Positions 42,805-51,865 are shown, numbered from the stretch's first letter. The stretch is 64,000 nucleotides of DNA from UBA8514 sp034933685 (GCA_034933685.1 JAYFNB010000018.1:62001-126000), one strand, 5' to 3'. Made by a program: numbers and translations. Notes: generated from the sequence alone by a model not told the origin.

Positions 42805-43491
42805 ATGAACTATGTAACAGAAGATTATTTACACGGCTACCTTAGGCTTATTCAGCCTAAATATGATGGCGTATTAGGTGAAATACAAGAAGAGGCGCAC
42901 GAAAAACAAGTGCCAATTGTACCACATGAGGTTGCCCGTTTTTTAAGTACCATCCTTTCCATAAAAAGACCCAAAGAGGTGCTGGAAATAGGTACGGCCG
43001 TGGCTTTTTCAGCCGGACTAATTTCAAGATACCTGCAACCTGGCGGTCATGTAACCACCATAGACAGATATGAGGTTATGCTTAAAGATGCAAGAGAGAA
43101 TATAAAAAGAATGAATTTGGAAGAAACTATAAATCTTATTGAAGATGATGCGTCAAATGTTTTGCCTACACTTACAGGTCCATACGACGTGGTGTTTTTA
43201 GATGCGGCAAAGGGTCAATATGCTCAGTTTTTGCCACACATTTTAAGACTTATGCCAATAGGTGGAATACTTATTGCAGATGATGTTCTTCAAAGTGGAG
43301 ATATTGCAAAATCCCGTTATTCGGTGCCACGACGTCAACGCACAATACACAAACGTATGAGAAATTTCCTTTGGGATATTTCTCATTTGGATTGCCTTGA
43401 AAGCAGCATTATTCCAATAGGTGATGGGGTTGTACTGTGCCACAAAATTAAAGAATATGTACCAACAGAAGGAGAATTTAGTGATGACTGA
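42805..43491 (+). CDS. trmR: O-methyltransferase, TrmR-like
   Basis: SAM-dependent methyltransferase of 228 residues of the catechol/caffeoyl-CoA O-methyltransferase fold: SAM motif VLEIGTAVAFSAG (about 56), an acidic TIDRYEVML, and metal-ligand Asp in VFLDAAKGQY and ADDVL. The B. subtilis homologue YrrM (TrmR) methylates 5-hydroxyuridine at tRNA position 34, and the same gene order with a U32 peptidase next door supports that role here. The start is 11 bases after mltG with AGGAG. The last 8 bases overlap the U32 gene. Confidence 0.85.
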   Translation: MNYVTEDYLHGYLRLIQPKYDGVLGEIQEEAHEKQVPIVPHEVARFLSTILSIKRPKEVLEIGTAVAFSAGLISRYLQPGGHVTTIDRYEVMLKDARENIKRMNLEETINLIEDDASNVLPTLTGPYDVVFLDAAKGQYAQFLPHILRLMPIGGILIADDVLQSGDIAKSRYSVPRRQRTIHKRMRNFLWDISHLDCLESSIIPIGDGVVLCHKIKEYVPTEGEFSDD

Positions 43492-44725
43492 TAGAAATAA
43501 AATAGAATTGCTTGCGCCGGCTGGGGATTTGGAAAAGCTTAAAATAGCCTTGCTTTACGGTGCAGATGCTGTATATATTGGTGGCGAAGCATATGGTTTG
43601 CGTGCCAAAGCAAAGAATTTTGACCTTTCTAAAATGAAAGAAGGGATCGATTTTGCACATGAACGAGGTGCAAAGGTTTACGTTACAGCAAATATTTTTG
43701 CCCACAACGATGACTTTGAAGGTATGGCAGAATATTTTAAGGAAATAGAAAAAATTGGAGCAGATGCTCTTATTATTTCAGACCTTGGTGTATTTTCAGT
43801 TGCAAAGGAAAATGTTCCAAACATGGAAATTCATGTTTCTACACAGGCAAACAATACAAACCACAAAAGTGCATCTATGTGGTACAAGCTTGGTGCAAAG
43901 CGTGTGGTTGTTGCACGTGAACTTTCAATTGAAGAAATTACTGATGTAAGAAAAAATATACCAGATGATATGGATATTGAGGCTTTTGTTCATGGCGCAA
44001 TGTGCATTTCTTACTCTGGCAGGTGCTTGCTTAGCAATTACTTAAGTGGGCGTGACGCAAACAAAGGTGAATGTGCTCATCCTTGCCGTTGGCAATATCA
44101 CCTTGTGGAGGAAACAAGGCCAGGTGAATACATGCCAGTAGTTGAGAACGAAAGAGGAACATATATCTATAACTCCAAAGATTTGTGTATGGTTACACAT
44201 ATTCCAGACCTTATTAAGGCAGGTATAATGAGTTTTAAAATTGAAGGAAGAATGAAAACACCTTTCTATGTTGGTACTGTGGTTAAAACCTACAGAGAGG
44301 CAATTGATGATTATTTGAAAGACCCAAAACTTTATGAATGCAAGCTTAATTATTATGTTGAGGAAGTTTCTAAAGCCAGCCACAGAGACTTTACAACCGC
44401 ATTTTATTTTGGTAAGCCAGATGGAGAGCAGCAAGTATATACAAATAACACCTATATAAGAGATTATGATTTCATAGGCATGGTAGAAGAAGATTATGAC
44501 CCTGAAACAGGCTGTGCAGTTGTTATGCAAAGGAATAAATTTGTTGTAGGCGAAGAAATTGAAGTTATGCCTGCCGTTGGTGAAGCATGGAAAATGACCG
44601 TAGAAAAAATGTGGAACGAGGACGGAGCACCGTTGGAGAGTGCACCACATCCACAGCAAATACTTAAAGTGAAATTTCCTAAAGCTGTTAAGAAATATGA
44701 TATGCTTAGGAAAGCAGTTAAGTAA
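43484..44725 (+). CDS. U32 family peptidase-like tRNA hydroxylation protein (TrhP type)
   Basis: Protein of 413 residues of the peptidase U32 family: APAGDLEKLKIALLYGADAVY at the start, the family signature EAFVHGAMCISYSGRCLLS (about 165-183) and the Cys-rich ECAHPCRW that together may bind an iron-sulfur cluster. In E. coli and B. subtilis such proteins (TrhP, YrrN/YrrO) are needed for prephenate-dependent 5-hydroxyuridine formation in tRNA. Linkage to a TrmR-like methyltransferase fits this. The ATG at 43484 follows AAGGAG; longer in-frame starts would run far into trmR. Confidence 0.87.
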   Translation: MTDRNKIELLAPAGDLEKLKIALLYGADAVYIGGEAYGLRAKAKNFDLSKMKEGIDFAHERGAKVYVTANIFAHNDDFEGMAEYFKEIEKIGADALIISDLGVFSVAKENVPNMEIHVSTQANNTNHKSASMWYKLGAKRVVVARELSIEEITDVRKNIPDDMDIEAFVHGAMCISYSGRCLLSNYLSGRDANKGECAHPCRWQYHLVEETRPGEYMPVVENERGTYIYNSKDLCMVTHIPDLIKAGIMSFKIEGRMKTPFYVGTVVKTYREAIDDYLKDPKLYECKLNYYVEEVSKASHRDFTTAFYFGKPDGEQQVYTNNTYIRDYDFIGMVEEDYDPETGCAVVMQRNKFVVGEEIEVMPAVGEAWKMTVEKMWNEDGAPLESAPHPQQILKVKFPKAVKKYDMLRKAVK

Positions 44726-44774
44726 CATATATTAGCTTAAAGTCTTTTAAATAAAAATTGTGAGGGGTGATTTG

Positions 44775-45713
44775 ATGACAAGTTTGGTTTTAACAGGGCG
44801 ATTTAAATATAGTTTAGAGCAAAAGGAATCCATATCTAAACTTGGATACAATATCCTTTTCCATGAGGATGAAAAAATACCCTTTACAGAAGAAGAACTT
44901 AAATGCGAAGTTATGGTGAACCTGGATGCATTGAGCAATAATGATATAAATGATTTTAAAAACTTAAAATTTATACAGGCAACAATGGTTGGTACAGATA
45001 AAGTACCAATGGAAAGAATAAAGGAAAAAGGAATAAAATACTGCAACAGCCGAGGAGTTTTTGACATTCCAATAGCGGAGTTTGTTATTATGCGTTTATT
45101 AGAAGTATACAAACATGCCCGTGTGTTTGAAAAGCAGACTGAAAAAAGAGGTTGGGCTAAGCAGTTTGATATGGAAGAAATTAACGGAAAAAACATTGCA
45201 ATATTGGGAACTGGCGGCATAGGAATTGAAGTTGCAAAACGGCTTAAAGCCTTTGGTGCTAATGTATTTGGATTTAACCGAAGTCTTAAAAAAGCGGAAT
45301 ATTTTGACGAGATATTTAGCATAACCCAGTTAAAAAATAGGATAGGCACATTTGATGCTGTAATTATTGCTATTCCACTTACAGAAGAAACATTTCACTT
45401 GTTTAATGATGAAATGCTTGGATTAATGAAAGATAAATCTATTATTGTTAATATAGGTCGTGGGGCTATCGTATGTGAAAATGCACTTGCAAATGCACTT
45501 GAAAGTGGTAAACTAAAAGCGGCGGTAATTGATGTTTTTGAAAAAGAACCGTTAAGCACTGAAAGCAGGCTTTGGAATTTTGATGAATTTTATTTTTCAC
45601 CACACTGCTCATTTAGTTCCGTGGAAAATAATAGGAGAATGTTTGAATTGATTTATAACAATTTAAAAGCCTACAAATGCAATGGCAAGCTCTTGAGCGA
45701 AGTAAAATTATGA
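44775..45713 (+). CDS. D-2-hydroxyacid dehydrogenase family protein
   Basis: NAD(P)-dependent oxidoreductase of 312 residues. The nucleotide-binding motif is AILGTGGIGIEVAKRL (about 138). Catalytic residues are Arg in NIGRGAIV (about 228), Glu in DVFEKEPL (about 257) and His in FSPHCSFSS (about 276). The family includes D-lactate, phosphoglycerate and glyoxylate/hydroxypyruvate reductases; the substrate is not determined. GAGGGGTGA stands before the ATG at 44775. It is followed by a strong hairpin terminator, which may also act in the glutamine synthetase leader. Confidence 0.88.
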   Translation: MTSLVLTGRFKYSLEQKESISKLGYNILFHEDEKIPFTEEELKCEVMVNLDALSNNDINDFKNLKFIQATMVGTDKVPMERIKEKGIKYCNSRGVFDIPIAEFVIMRLLEVYKHARVFEKQTEKRGWAKQFDMEEINGKNIAILGTGGIGIEVAKRLKAFGANVFGFNRSLKKAEYFDEIFSITQLKNRIGTFDAVIIAIPLTEETFHLFNDEMLGLMKDKSIIVNIGRGAIVCENALANALESGKLKAAVIDVFEKEPLSTESRLWNFDEFYFSPHCSFSSVENNRRMFELIYNNLKAYKCNGKLLSEVKL

Positions 45714-45779
45714 AAATGTTTTAAAAGGAATAATAAATGCAAGTTTTTTATAAATTATGTGAAAATTTTAAAAAAACTA

Positions 45780-45808
45780 TTGCAATTTTTCTGAAACTAT
45801 GGTACAAA
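45780..45808 (+). promoter_or_regulatory. Possible promoter of the glutamine synthetase leader
   Basis: TTGCAA (45780-45785), 17-base spacer, TACAAA (45803-45808). If used, the RNA would begin about 30 bases before the terminator at 45843. Confidence 0.5.
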
Positions 45809-45810
45809 AA

Positions 45811-45878
45811 AGTAGTAGATAAATAAATTAGCTACTTGGAACAATGGCGTTCTCATTTTTTGAGGACGCCATTTTTTT
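45811..45878 (+). promoter_or_regulatory. Candidate attenuator in front of glutamine synthetase
   Basis: A 13-bp terminator stem (45843-45855 with 45861-45873, one G-U, loop of five T, T run after) is preceded by a hairpin with a six-base loop (arms 45811-45820 and 45827-45836, loop AAATAA) and by a second small hairpin GAAC-AATGGC-GTTC (45839-45852) that uses the terminator's 5' arm. The arrangement resembles ANTAR-controlled leaders (loop with A at 1 and G at 4 in the second hairpin). The first loop lacks the G. Confidence 0.45.
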
Positions 45879-45944
45879 ATTCATTCTAGGTAAAATGAAA
45901 TTACAATGTTAAATTAAATTTTAAATATGAAAGGAATGCTAATT

Positions 45945-48050
45945 ATGTGTGAGAAAAAATCGGTAACAGAAATTTATGGAAGTAACGTATTTAATAACTC
46001 GGTAATGTGTGAACGTTTACCAAAAAAGATTTATAAGGAACTTAAAAAAATTATTGCTAATGGAGAAGCATTAACTCCTGAGATTGCAGAGGTTGTGGCT
46101 AACGCAATGAAGGATTGGGCGATTGAACGTGGTGCGACACACTATACACATTGGTTCCAGCCAATGACTGGCATTACAGCCGAAAAACATGATGCTTTTA
46201 TCTCACCAACAGATGACGGAAAAGCAATTATGGAGTTTTCTGGCAAAGAGCTTATTAAGGGTGAGCCAGATGCTTCATCATTTCCATCTGGTGGAATTCG
46301 TGCTACATTTGAAGCTAGAGGATATACTGTATGGGATTGTACTTCACCTGCGTTTCTTAAAGAGGACGCTGCTGGTGTGACACTTTGTATTCCTACAGCA
46401 TTTTGTTCATACACAGGAGAGGCATTAGATAAAAAGACACCTCTTCTTCGTTCTATGGAAGCTATAAACGTACAGGCGTTAAGAATTTTAAAACTTTTTG
46501 GTGACACAGAAACAACAAAAGTAACAACTTCTGTTGGTCCTGAACAGGAATATTTCCTTATTGACAAAAAACTTTATGACCAGAGAAAAGACCTTATTTT
46601 TACAGGCCGTACACTTTTTGGAGCAATGTCACCTAAGGGTCAGGAACTTGATGACCACTACTTTGGTATATTAAAAGAAAGAATTGCTTGCTACATGAGA
46701 GACCTTAACATTGAACTTTGGAAGTTAGGTATTTCTGCAAAAACACAGCACAATGAAGTTGCACCAGCGCAGCATGAGCTTGCACCTATTTATGATGATA
46801 CAAACGTTGCAACAGACCACAATCAGCTTATTATGGAATACATGAAAAAACTTGCTGCACACCATGGTCTTGTTTGCCTTCTTCATGAAAAACCGTTTGC
46901 AGGTGTTAACGGCTCTGGTAAGCACAATAACTGGTCAATTTCTACAAATGGCGGAAGCAACTTGCTTGATCCAGGCAAAGAGCCTCACAATAACAAACGT
47001 TTCTTGCTTTTCCTTACAGCTGTAATTAAAGCAGTTGATGAGCACGCTGATTTGCTTAGATTATCGGCAGCTAACCCAGGCAATGACCACAGACTTGGGG
47101 CAAATGAAGCTCCGCCAGCAATTATTTCTATGTTCCTTGGCGAACAGCTTGAGGATATTTTAGAACAGATTGTTGAAGGAAATTTAACAAGTAGTAAAAA
47201 AGGCGGAAAAATGACAATTGGTGTAAATACACTTCCTGCACTTAAAAAAGATGCAACAGATAGAAACAGAACTTCACCTTTTGCTTTTACAGGCAACAAG
47301 TTCGAGTTCAGAATGGTTCCATCTTCAGCATCAATTGCTGGGCCAAACTTTGTTCTTAATACAATTGTTGCTGATGCGCTTAAGGAATTTGCTGATGAGC
47401 TTGAGAAAGCTGATGATTTTGACAAGGCACTTGAGGAACTTTTAGTTAAAACAGTTAAGAAGCATAGAAGAATTGTATTTAACGGCAATGGCTACTCTGA
47501 AGAATGGGTTGAAGAAGCTGAAAGACGAGGTCTTCCAAACATTAAATCTATGGTTGAAGCTATACCTGCCATTGTTACACCTAAGGCAATTAAGCTTTTT
47601 GAGGAGCATGGGGTGCTTACAGCTGGAGAATGCCACTCAAGAGCAGAAATTAGCTACGAGGATTATACAAAGAAAATTGACATTGAAGCAAGAACCATGA
47701 TTGACATGGGATTAAAGCAAATCAAACCTGCAGTTATTAAATATATCAAAGAAATTGCAGATGCAATTGCTTCCCTTAAAGCAATAGGTGCTGATGCTGC
47801 TGTTGAAGAAGAATTACTTGCAGGGCTTACAAATGAGCTTAGCAGCTTAAGTAGCTGTATTGTTAAACTTAAAGATGCTCTTGCTAATGCAGCAGCAATT
47901 GAAGACATTGAAGCACAAGCAACTGCATACAAAGACAGTGTATTTACAGCTATGGCACAATTAAGAGAGCCTGCTGACAAGCTTGAAATGATGGTGGATG
48001 AGACCATTTGGCCTTTCCCAACATATGGTCAGCTTTTATTTAACATTTAA
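45945..48050 (+). CDS. glnN: Glutamine synthetase type III
   Basis: Makes glutamine from glutamate, ammonia and ATP. The protein has about 701 residues, the size of type III (GlnN), against about 450 for type I. Recognisable parts are VTEIYGSNVFNNSVM near the start, HWFQPMTGITAEKHDAF, GPEQEYFLID, AKTQHNEVAPAQHELAP, the ATP/ammonia region GVNGSGKHNNWSIST and RTSPFAFTGNKFEFRM. The in-frame ATG codons at 45927 and 45945 compete; the latter is preferred since AAAGGA lies upstream of it. Control is probably through the leader upstream. Confidence 0.96.
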   Translation: MCEKKSVTEIYGSNVFNNSVMCERLPKKIYKELKKIIANGEALTPEIAEVVANAMKDWAIERGATHYTHWFQPMTGITAEKHDAFISPTDDGKAIMEFSGKELIKGEPDASSFPSGGIRATFEARGYTVWDCTSPAFLKEDAAGVTLCIPTAFCSYTGEALDKKTPLLRSMEAINVQALRILKLFGDTETTKVTTSVGPEQEYFLIDKKLYDQRKDLIFTGRTLFGAMSPKGQELDDHYFGILKERIACYMRDLNIELWKLGISAKTQHNEVAPAQHELAPIYDDTNVATDHNQLIMEYMKKLAAHHGLVCLLHEKPFAGVNGSGKHNNWSISTNGGSNLLDPGKEPHNNKRFLLFLTAVIKAVDEHADLLRLSAANPGNDHRLGANEAPPAIISMFLGEQLEDILEQIVEGNLTSSKKGGKMTIGVNTLPALKKDATDRNRTSPFAFTGNKFEFRMVPSSASIAGPNFVLNTIVADALKEFADELEKADDFDKALEELLVKTVKKHRRIVFNGNGYSEEWVEEAERRGLPNIKSMVEAIPAIVTPKAIKLFEEHGVLTAGECHSRAEISYEDYTKKIDIEARTMIDMGLKQIKPAVIKYIKEIADAIASLKAIGADAAVEEELLAGLTNELSSLSSCIVKLKDALANAAAIEDIEAQATAYKDSVFTAMAQLREPADKLEMMVDETIWPFPTYGQLLFNI

Positions 48051-48079
48051 GCAGAACTTAAAATTACATAAGACAAAAT

Positions 48080-48127
48080 ACAAAAACCGTTTCTCTATAT
48101 AAGGGAAACGGTTTTTGTATTTTTTTT
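48080..48127 (+). terminator. Terminator after glutamine synthetase
   Basis: ACAAAAACCGTTTCTC (48080-48095) pairs with GGGAAACGGTTTTTGT (48103-48118), then ATTTTTTTT. Confidence 0.92.
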
Positions 48128-48440
48128 ATCTTGGCGGACTAGATTTTTACAAGAATGAGAATTAAAATTTTCTTTAGGTGAAAGTACCAATATTTTTTAC
48201 AAATTTTGGTATAAATTCTTATTAGCTACATATTGTACAAGTAAAAATACAATTTATATATTTAATAGACCATATAACTCTATAAAATTGTTAAAGCTTA
48301 ATATAATTTGATTTAAATTGATGTGAAAATTTATTTATATATCACATATGAATTGTAGTATAGATGTGTAATCTTACAAAAAAAGATTGTATAAAATTAA
48401 GTGCATTAGCGATTGTGCTTAAAAAAATACAAAATGAATA
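48128..48440. other. AT-rich spacer without a supported gene
   Basis: About 310 bases between the glutamine synthetase terminator and the next promoter. There is no credible ORF with a ribosome site. Several weak imperfect dyads (for example AATCTT/AAGATT near 48370-48388) are visible, but they are expected in such AT-rich DNA. Confidence 0.6.
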
Positions 48441-48469
48441 TTGCATGCAGTTAATATTCGCAGTATAAT
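48441..48469 (+). promoter_or_regulatory. Promoter of the ATPase/2-oxoacid oxidoreductase operon
   Basis: TTGCAT (48441-48446), 17-base spacer, TATAAT (48464-48469). The leader to the first ATG is about 70 bases. Confidence 0.75.
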
Positions 48470-48543
48470 CAGCTTATCGAGTTAATAAAGTTTTATCAAT
48501 TTAAAAGTTTGGTAAAGTCACAGGTCTAAAGGAGGCCCGATGG

Positions 48544-49230
48544 ATGATTACTAATGACAAGAGGGTTAGAATAATAACTGGTCATTATGGGAGTGGCAAA
48601 ACTGAATTTGCGGTTAATTATGCGACTAAACTGGTAGGGTTGTCAGACCGCAAAGTTGCCCTTGCAGATATGGATATTGTAAATGTGTATTTTCGCTCCA
48701 GAGAGGTGAGGGACAAAATTACAGCAGCAGGGATAAGAATGATAGATTCATCTGTAAATACCTCTGCGGATTTACCAGCAGTGCCAGCAGAAGCATTTGC
48801 ACCCTTTGAAGACAAAAATTATGATTACATAATTGATCTTGGTGGAAATGACGTTGGGACGAATGTGCTTGGAAGGTATAAGAAATATATTAAGCCAGAA
48901 GAAACAGATTTTTTTATGGTGGTTAATGTTTTCAGACCAGACACAATGAATGTAGAAAAAATTTTGAAAGTAAAAGAAAAATTAGAATACTCTTCCGGTT
49001 TGAAGGTTACGGGGTTCGTAAACAACTCTAATTTAGTTAGAGAAACTAATGCAGAAAGTGTTTTGTTGGGGGATGAAATAGTTTCTGAGGCGAGCCGAAT
49101 TACTGGAATACCGATTAAATATACCACATATGTGGAAGAAGTAGTATTGGATATGACGCCTGAAATTAAAGTAAAGCTTTCAGGTGAAGTAATACCTATG
49201 AAATACTTTATGCGTGAAACGTGGATGTAA
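48544..49230 (+). CDS. P-loop ATP-binding protein (MinD/CobQ-like)
   Basis: Protein of 228 residues with a Walker A TGHYGSGKTEFA (about 12-23), a switch-like VALADMDIVNVYFRSRE and Walker B YIIDLGGNDVG, as in the SIMIBI class (MinD/Mrp/CobQ). No Cys pair for iron-sulfur cluster carriage is seen. It lies 29 bases before the ferredoxin-like subunit of a 2-oxoacid:ferredoxin oxidoreductase and shares its promoter. A role in assembling or regulating that enzyme is possible, but this is inference. AAAGGAGG precedes the ATG. Confidence 0.8.
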   Translation: MITNDKRVRIITGHYGSGKTEFAVNYATKLVGLSDRKVALADMDIVNVYFRSREVRDKITAAGIRMIDSSVNTSADLPAVPAEAFAPFEDKNYDYIIDLGGNDVGTNVLGRYKKYIKPEETDFFMVVNVFRPDTMNVEKILKVKEKLEYSSGLKVTGFVNNSNLVRETNAESVLLGDEIVSEASRITGIPIKYTTYVEEVVLDMTPEIKVKLSGEVIPMKYFMRETWM

Positions 49231-49259
49231 CAAAATTCTATTAAGGAGGTGCTTTTTTA

Positions 49260-49478
49260 ATGGCAAAGTTTACTGTAACTTTCAATGAAACAGAATGCAA
49301 AGGCTGCGAATTATGCGTGGCGGCATGTCCTAAAAACATTATTGCACTTAATCCAGAAATCACCAATGATGCTGGCTATAATCCAGCAAGTATAGCTGAC
49401 ATGGAAAATTGTATAGGTTGTCAAAGCTGTGCAAGAATGTGTCCTGATTGTATCATTACAATCGTTAAAAACGACTAA
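49260..49478 (+). CDS. korD: 2-oxoacid:ferredoxin oxidoreductase, delta (ferredoxin-like) subunit
   Basis: Protein of 72 residues with two 4Fe-4S motifs, CKGCELCVAACPKN (about 14-27) and CIGCQSCARMCPD (about 51-63). It carries electrons from the catalytic subunits to ferredoxin. AAGGAGG precedes the ATG. First of the four contiguous enzyme subunits. Confidence 0.93.
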   Translation: MAKFTVTFNETECKGCELCVAACPKNIIALNPEITNDAGYNPASIADMENCIGCQSCARMCPDCIITIVKND

Positions 49479-49495
49479 GGGAGGAGGAATAAGTA

Positions 49496-50557
49496 ATGGC
49501 AAAAATTATTATGAAGGGTAATGAAGCAGTTGCAAAAGCAGCTATCATTGCTGGATGCAGATACTTCTTTGGTTATCCTATTACACCACAAAATGAAGTA
49601 CCTGAATATTTATCAAGAGAATTATTTGCAGCAGGCGGAACTTTTGTTCAGGCAGAAAGTGAAGTTGCTGCTATAAATATGGTTTACGGTGCCGGCGGTT
49701 CAGGCGCACGTGTTATGACAAGTTCTTCTTCACCGGGTATTGCCTTAAAGCAAGAAGGAATTGGTTACTGTGTTGCAGGTGAGGTTCCTTGCGTTATTGT
49801 TTCAATGATGCGTGGCGGCCCTGGCCTTGGAACAATTCAGCCTTCACAGAGTGATTACAACCAAGCTACACGTGGTGGCGCTAATGGAGATTATCATATA
49901 CCAGTACTTGCACCTGGTTCAGTTCAGGAAGCTGTAGATGACGTTAAAGAAGCCTTTGAAATTGCAGATTGCTACAGAACACCTGTAATTGTCGTTGCTG
50001 ACGGACTTATTGGCCAGATGATGGAACCTGTTGAACTTGAAAACCCAGTTAAAACAAGAAATATCGTGCCTAAAGAAACTTGGGCTATGGGTTACGGAAC
50101 AAGAGAAAAGCAAAACTTTATTGAAAACCTTGTAATTGACTCTCCTGCATGTGAGGCAAAGAATGTAAGGTTTTTTAATGAAAAATATTCAGAAATCGAA
50201 AAAAACGAAGTAAAATACGAAGAATATATGATGGATGATGCTGAATATGCTTTTGTTGCATATGGTACAACAAGCCGTATTGTTAAGAATTCTGTTAATG
50301 AATTAAGGGAAAAAGGATATAAGATTGGATTAATTAAACCAAGAACATTGTGGCCATTCCCTCAGGTTCCTTTCCAGAACAAGAGCATTAGAAAATTTGT
50401 TGTTGTTGAAATGAGCATGGGTCAGATGGTTACTGATGTTGAACTTGCAGTAGGTGATAAAGATAAAGTAACTTTCTATGGCAGATGCGGCGGTATGATT
50501 CCTACACCTGAGGAATGTGCTGACTATGCTGAAAAAGTAATGGGAGGTGCAAAGTAA
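49496..50557 (+). CDS. korA: 2-oxoacid:ferredoxin oxidoreductase, alpha subunit
   Basis: Pyrimidine-domain subunit of 353 residues of a multi-subunit 2-oxoacid:ferredoxin oxidoreductase of the KOR/VOR type. Landmarks are FFGYPITPQNEVPEYL, QAESEVAAINMVYGAG and MRGGPGLGTIQPSQSDYNQ. The enzyme oxidatively decarboxylates a 2-oxoacid to an acyl-CoA and reduces ferredoxin, or runs in reverse. Whether the acid is 2-oxoglutarate or a branched-chain acid is not decided by what I can see. GGGAGGAGG precedes the ATG. One-base overlap with the beta subunit. Confidence 0.93.
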   Translation: MAKIIMKGNEAVAKAAIIAGCRYFFGYPITPQNEVPEYLSRELFAAGGTFVQAESEVAAINMVYGAGGSGARVMTSSSSPGIALKQEGIGYCVAGEVPCVIVSMMRGGPGLGTIQPSQSDYNQATRGGANGDYHIPVLAPGSVQEAVDDVKEAFEIADCYRTPVIVVADGLIGQMMEPVELENPVKTRNIVPKETWAMGYGTREKQNFIENLVIDSPACEAKNVRFFNEKYSEIEKNEVKYEEYMMDDAEYAFVAYGTTSRIVKNSVNELREKGYKIGLIKPRTLWPFPQVPFQNKSIRKFVVVEMSMGQMVTDVELAVGDKDKVTFYGRCGGMIPTPEECADYAEKVMGGAK

Positions 50558-51306
50558 TGTCAACGACAATGTTTCAGAAACCTAATGGACTTACAGACAA
50601 AAGAATGCATTATTGCCCAGGATGCGGACATGGTATTGTTCACAGACTTATTGCAGAATGCATTGATGAAATGAACGAAATTGACAACACAATTATCTGT
50701 GCCCCTGTTGGTTGCGCAGTATTTATTCCTAATTATTTTAAATATGATTCAATCCACTGCGCTCACGGACGTGCGCCTGCAACAGGCACAGGAATTAAAA
50801 GAGTGCATCCTGATAAAACTGTTATAACATATCAGGGCGATGGTGACCTTGCTTCAATTGGTATGGCTGAAATCATTCATGCTGCGGCTAGAGGCGAAAA
50901 AATCACTACAATCTTCATAAATAATGGCATTTACGGTATGACAGGCGGTCAGATGGCGCCTACAACACTTCCTGGAATGAGGGCAACTACATCACAAGCT
51001 GGTCGTGACCTCGAAAGAAACGGTAATCCAATACGTGTAAGTGAACTTCTTAGCACACTTGACGGCCCTGCATATATTGAAAGAGTTTCAGTTGATACAC
51101 CTGCACATGTTATTAAGGCTAAAAAGGCTATTAAAAAAGCACTTGAGTATCAAAAGGCAGGAAAAGGATTTACTATGGTTGAGGTAGTATCAAGCTGTCC
51201 AACTAACTGGGGTCTTTCAGCTACAAAGGCTATGGAGTTTGTTGGCGAAAAGATGATTCCATACTATCCTCTGGGTGTTTATAAAGATATAGAGGAGGGT
51301 AAATAA
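50557..51306 (+). CDS. korB: 2-oxoacid:ferredoxin oxidoreductase, beta (TPP-binding) subunit
   Basis: Protein of 249 residues containing the thiamine diphosphate site: YCPGCGHGIVHRL near the start, GDGDLASIG (about 88-96) and INNGIYGMTGGQMAPTT. It performs the decarboxylation step with the alpha subunit. The start overlaps the korA stop (TAATG). Confidence 0.93.
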   Translation: MSTTMFQKPNGLTDKRMHYCPGCGHGIVHRLIAECIDEMNEIDNTIICAPVGCAVFIPNYFKYDSIHCAHGRAPATGTGIKRVHPDKTVITYQGDGDLASIGMAEIIHAAARGEKITTIFINNGIYGMTGGQMAPTTLPGMRATTSQAGRDLERNGNPIRVSELLSTLDGPAYIERVSVDTPAHVIKAKKAIKKALEYQKAGKGFTMVEVVSSCPTNWGLSATKAMEFVGEKMIPYYPLGVYKDIEEGK

Positions 51307-51307
51307 T

Positions 51308-51865
51308 ATGGGAAAAACACATAAAATTAGCTGTGCCGGTTTTGGCGGACAGGGAGTTATGTCCATGGGTCAGCTTTTAACATACGCAGGTATGATTGAC
51401 GGTAAAGAAGTTTCATGGGTTCCAGCTTATGGCCCTGAAATGCGTGGTGGTACGGCTAACTGTTCAGTAATAGTTTCAGATACACCAGTAGGTTCACCTA
51501 TTTTTGAAACGGGAATAACAACTGCAGTTGTAATGAACCTTCCATCTTTCCACAAATTTGTGCCTAAGGTAGCACCTGGTGGTTCAATATTTGTTAACTC
51601 AAGCATTATAAGCGAAAAGGTTGATAGAGATGACGTAAATGTCTATTACATACCTGTGAATGATTTGGCTAGTGAGCTTGGCAATGCAAAATTAATTAAC
51701 ATTATTATGCTTGGTGCTGTTATTGAAATTGATAAAATTGTTGAAAGTGAGTCTATTCTTAAGGCATTCCTTAAGGTTTTTGGTGACAACAAAGCAAAAC
51801 TTATCCCTATCAATAGGGAAGCACTTACAAAGGGTGCTGAAGTTGCGAAAACCCTTAAAAAATAG
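51308..51865 (+). CDS. korC: 2-oxoacid:ferredoxin oxidoreductase, gamma subunit
   Basis: Protein of 185 residues of the gamma domain: CAGFGGQGVMSMGQLL at the start, VSWVPAYGPEMRGGTANCSVIVSD, both diagnostic. It binds CoA in related enzymes. GAGGGTAA precedes the ATG. It closes the operon; a terminator follows. Confidence 0.93.
   Translation: MGKTHKISCAGFGGQGVMSMGQLLTYAGMIDGKEVSWVPAYGPEMRGGTANCSVIVSDTPVGSPIFETGITTAVVMNLPSFHKFVPKVAPGGSIFVNSSIISEKVDRDDVNVYYIPVNDLASELGNAKLINIIMLGAVIEIDKIVESESILKAFLKVFGDNKAKLIPINREALTKGAEVAKTLKK

Noticed and set aside
48128..48440. Dyads in the long spacer as a riboswitch or small RNA
   Set aside because: Pairings are short, AT-rich and lie upstream of the predicted promoter; no known motif is recognised.
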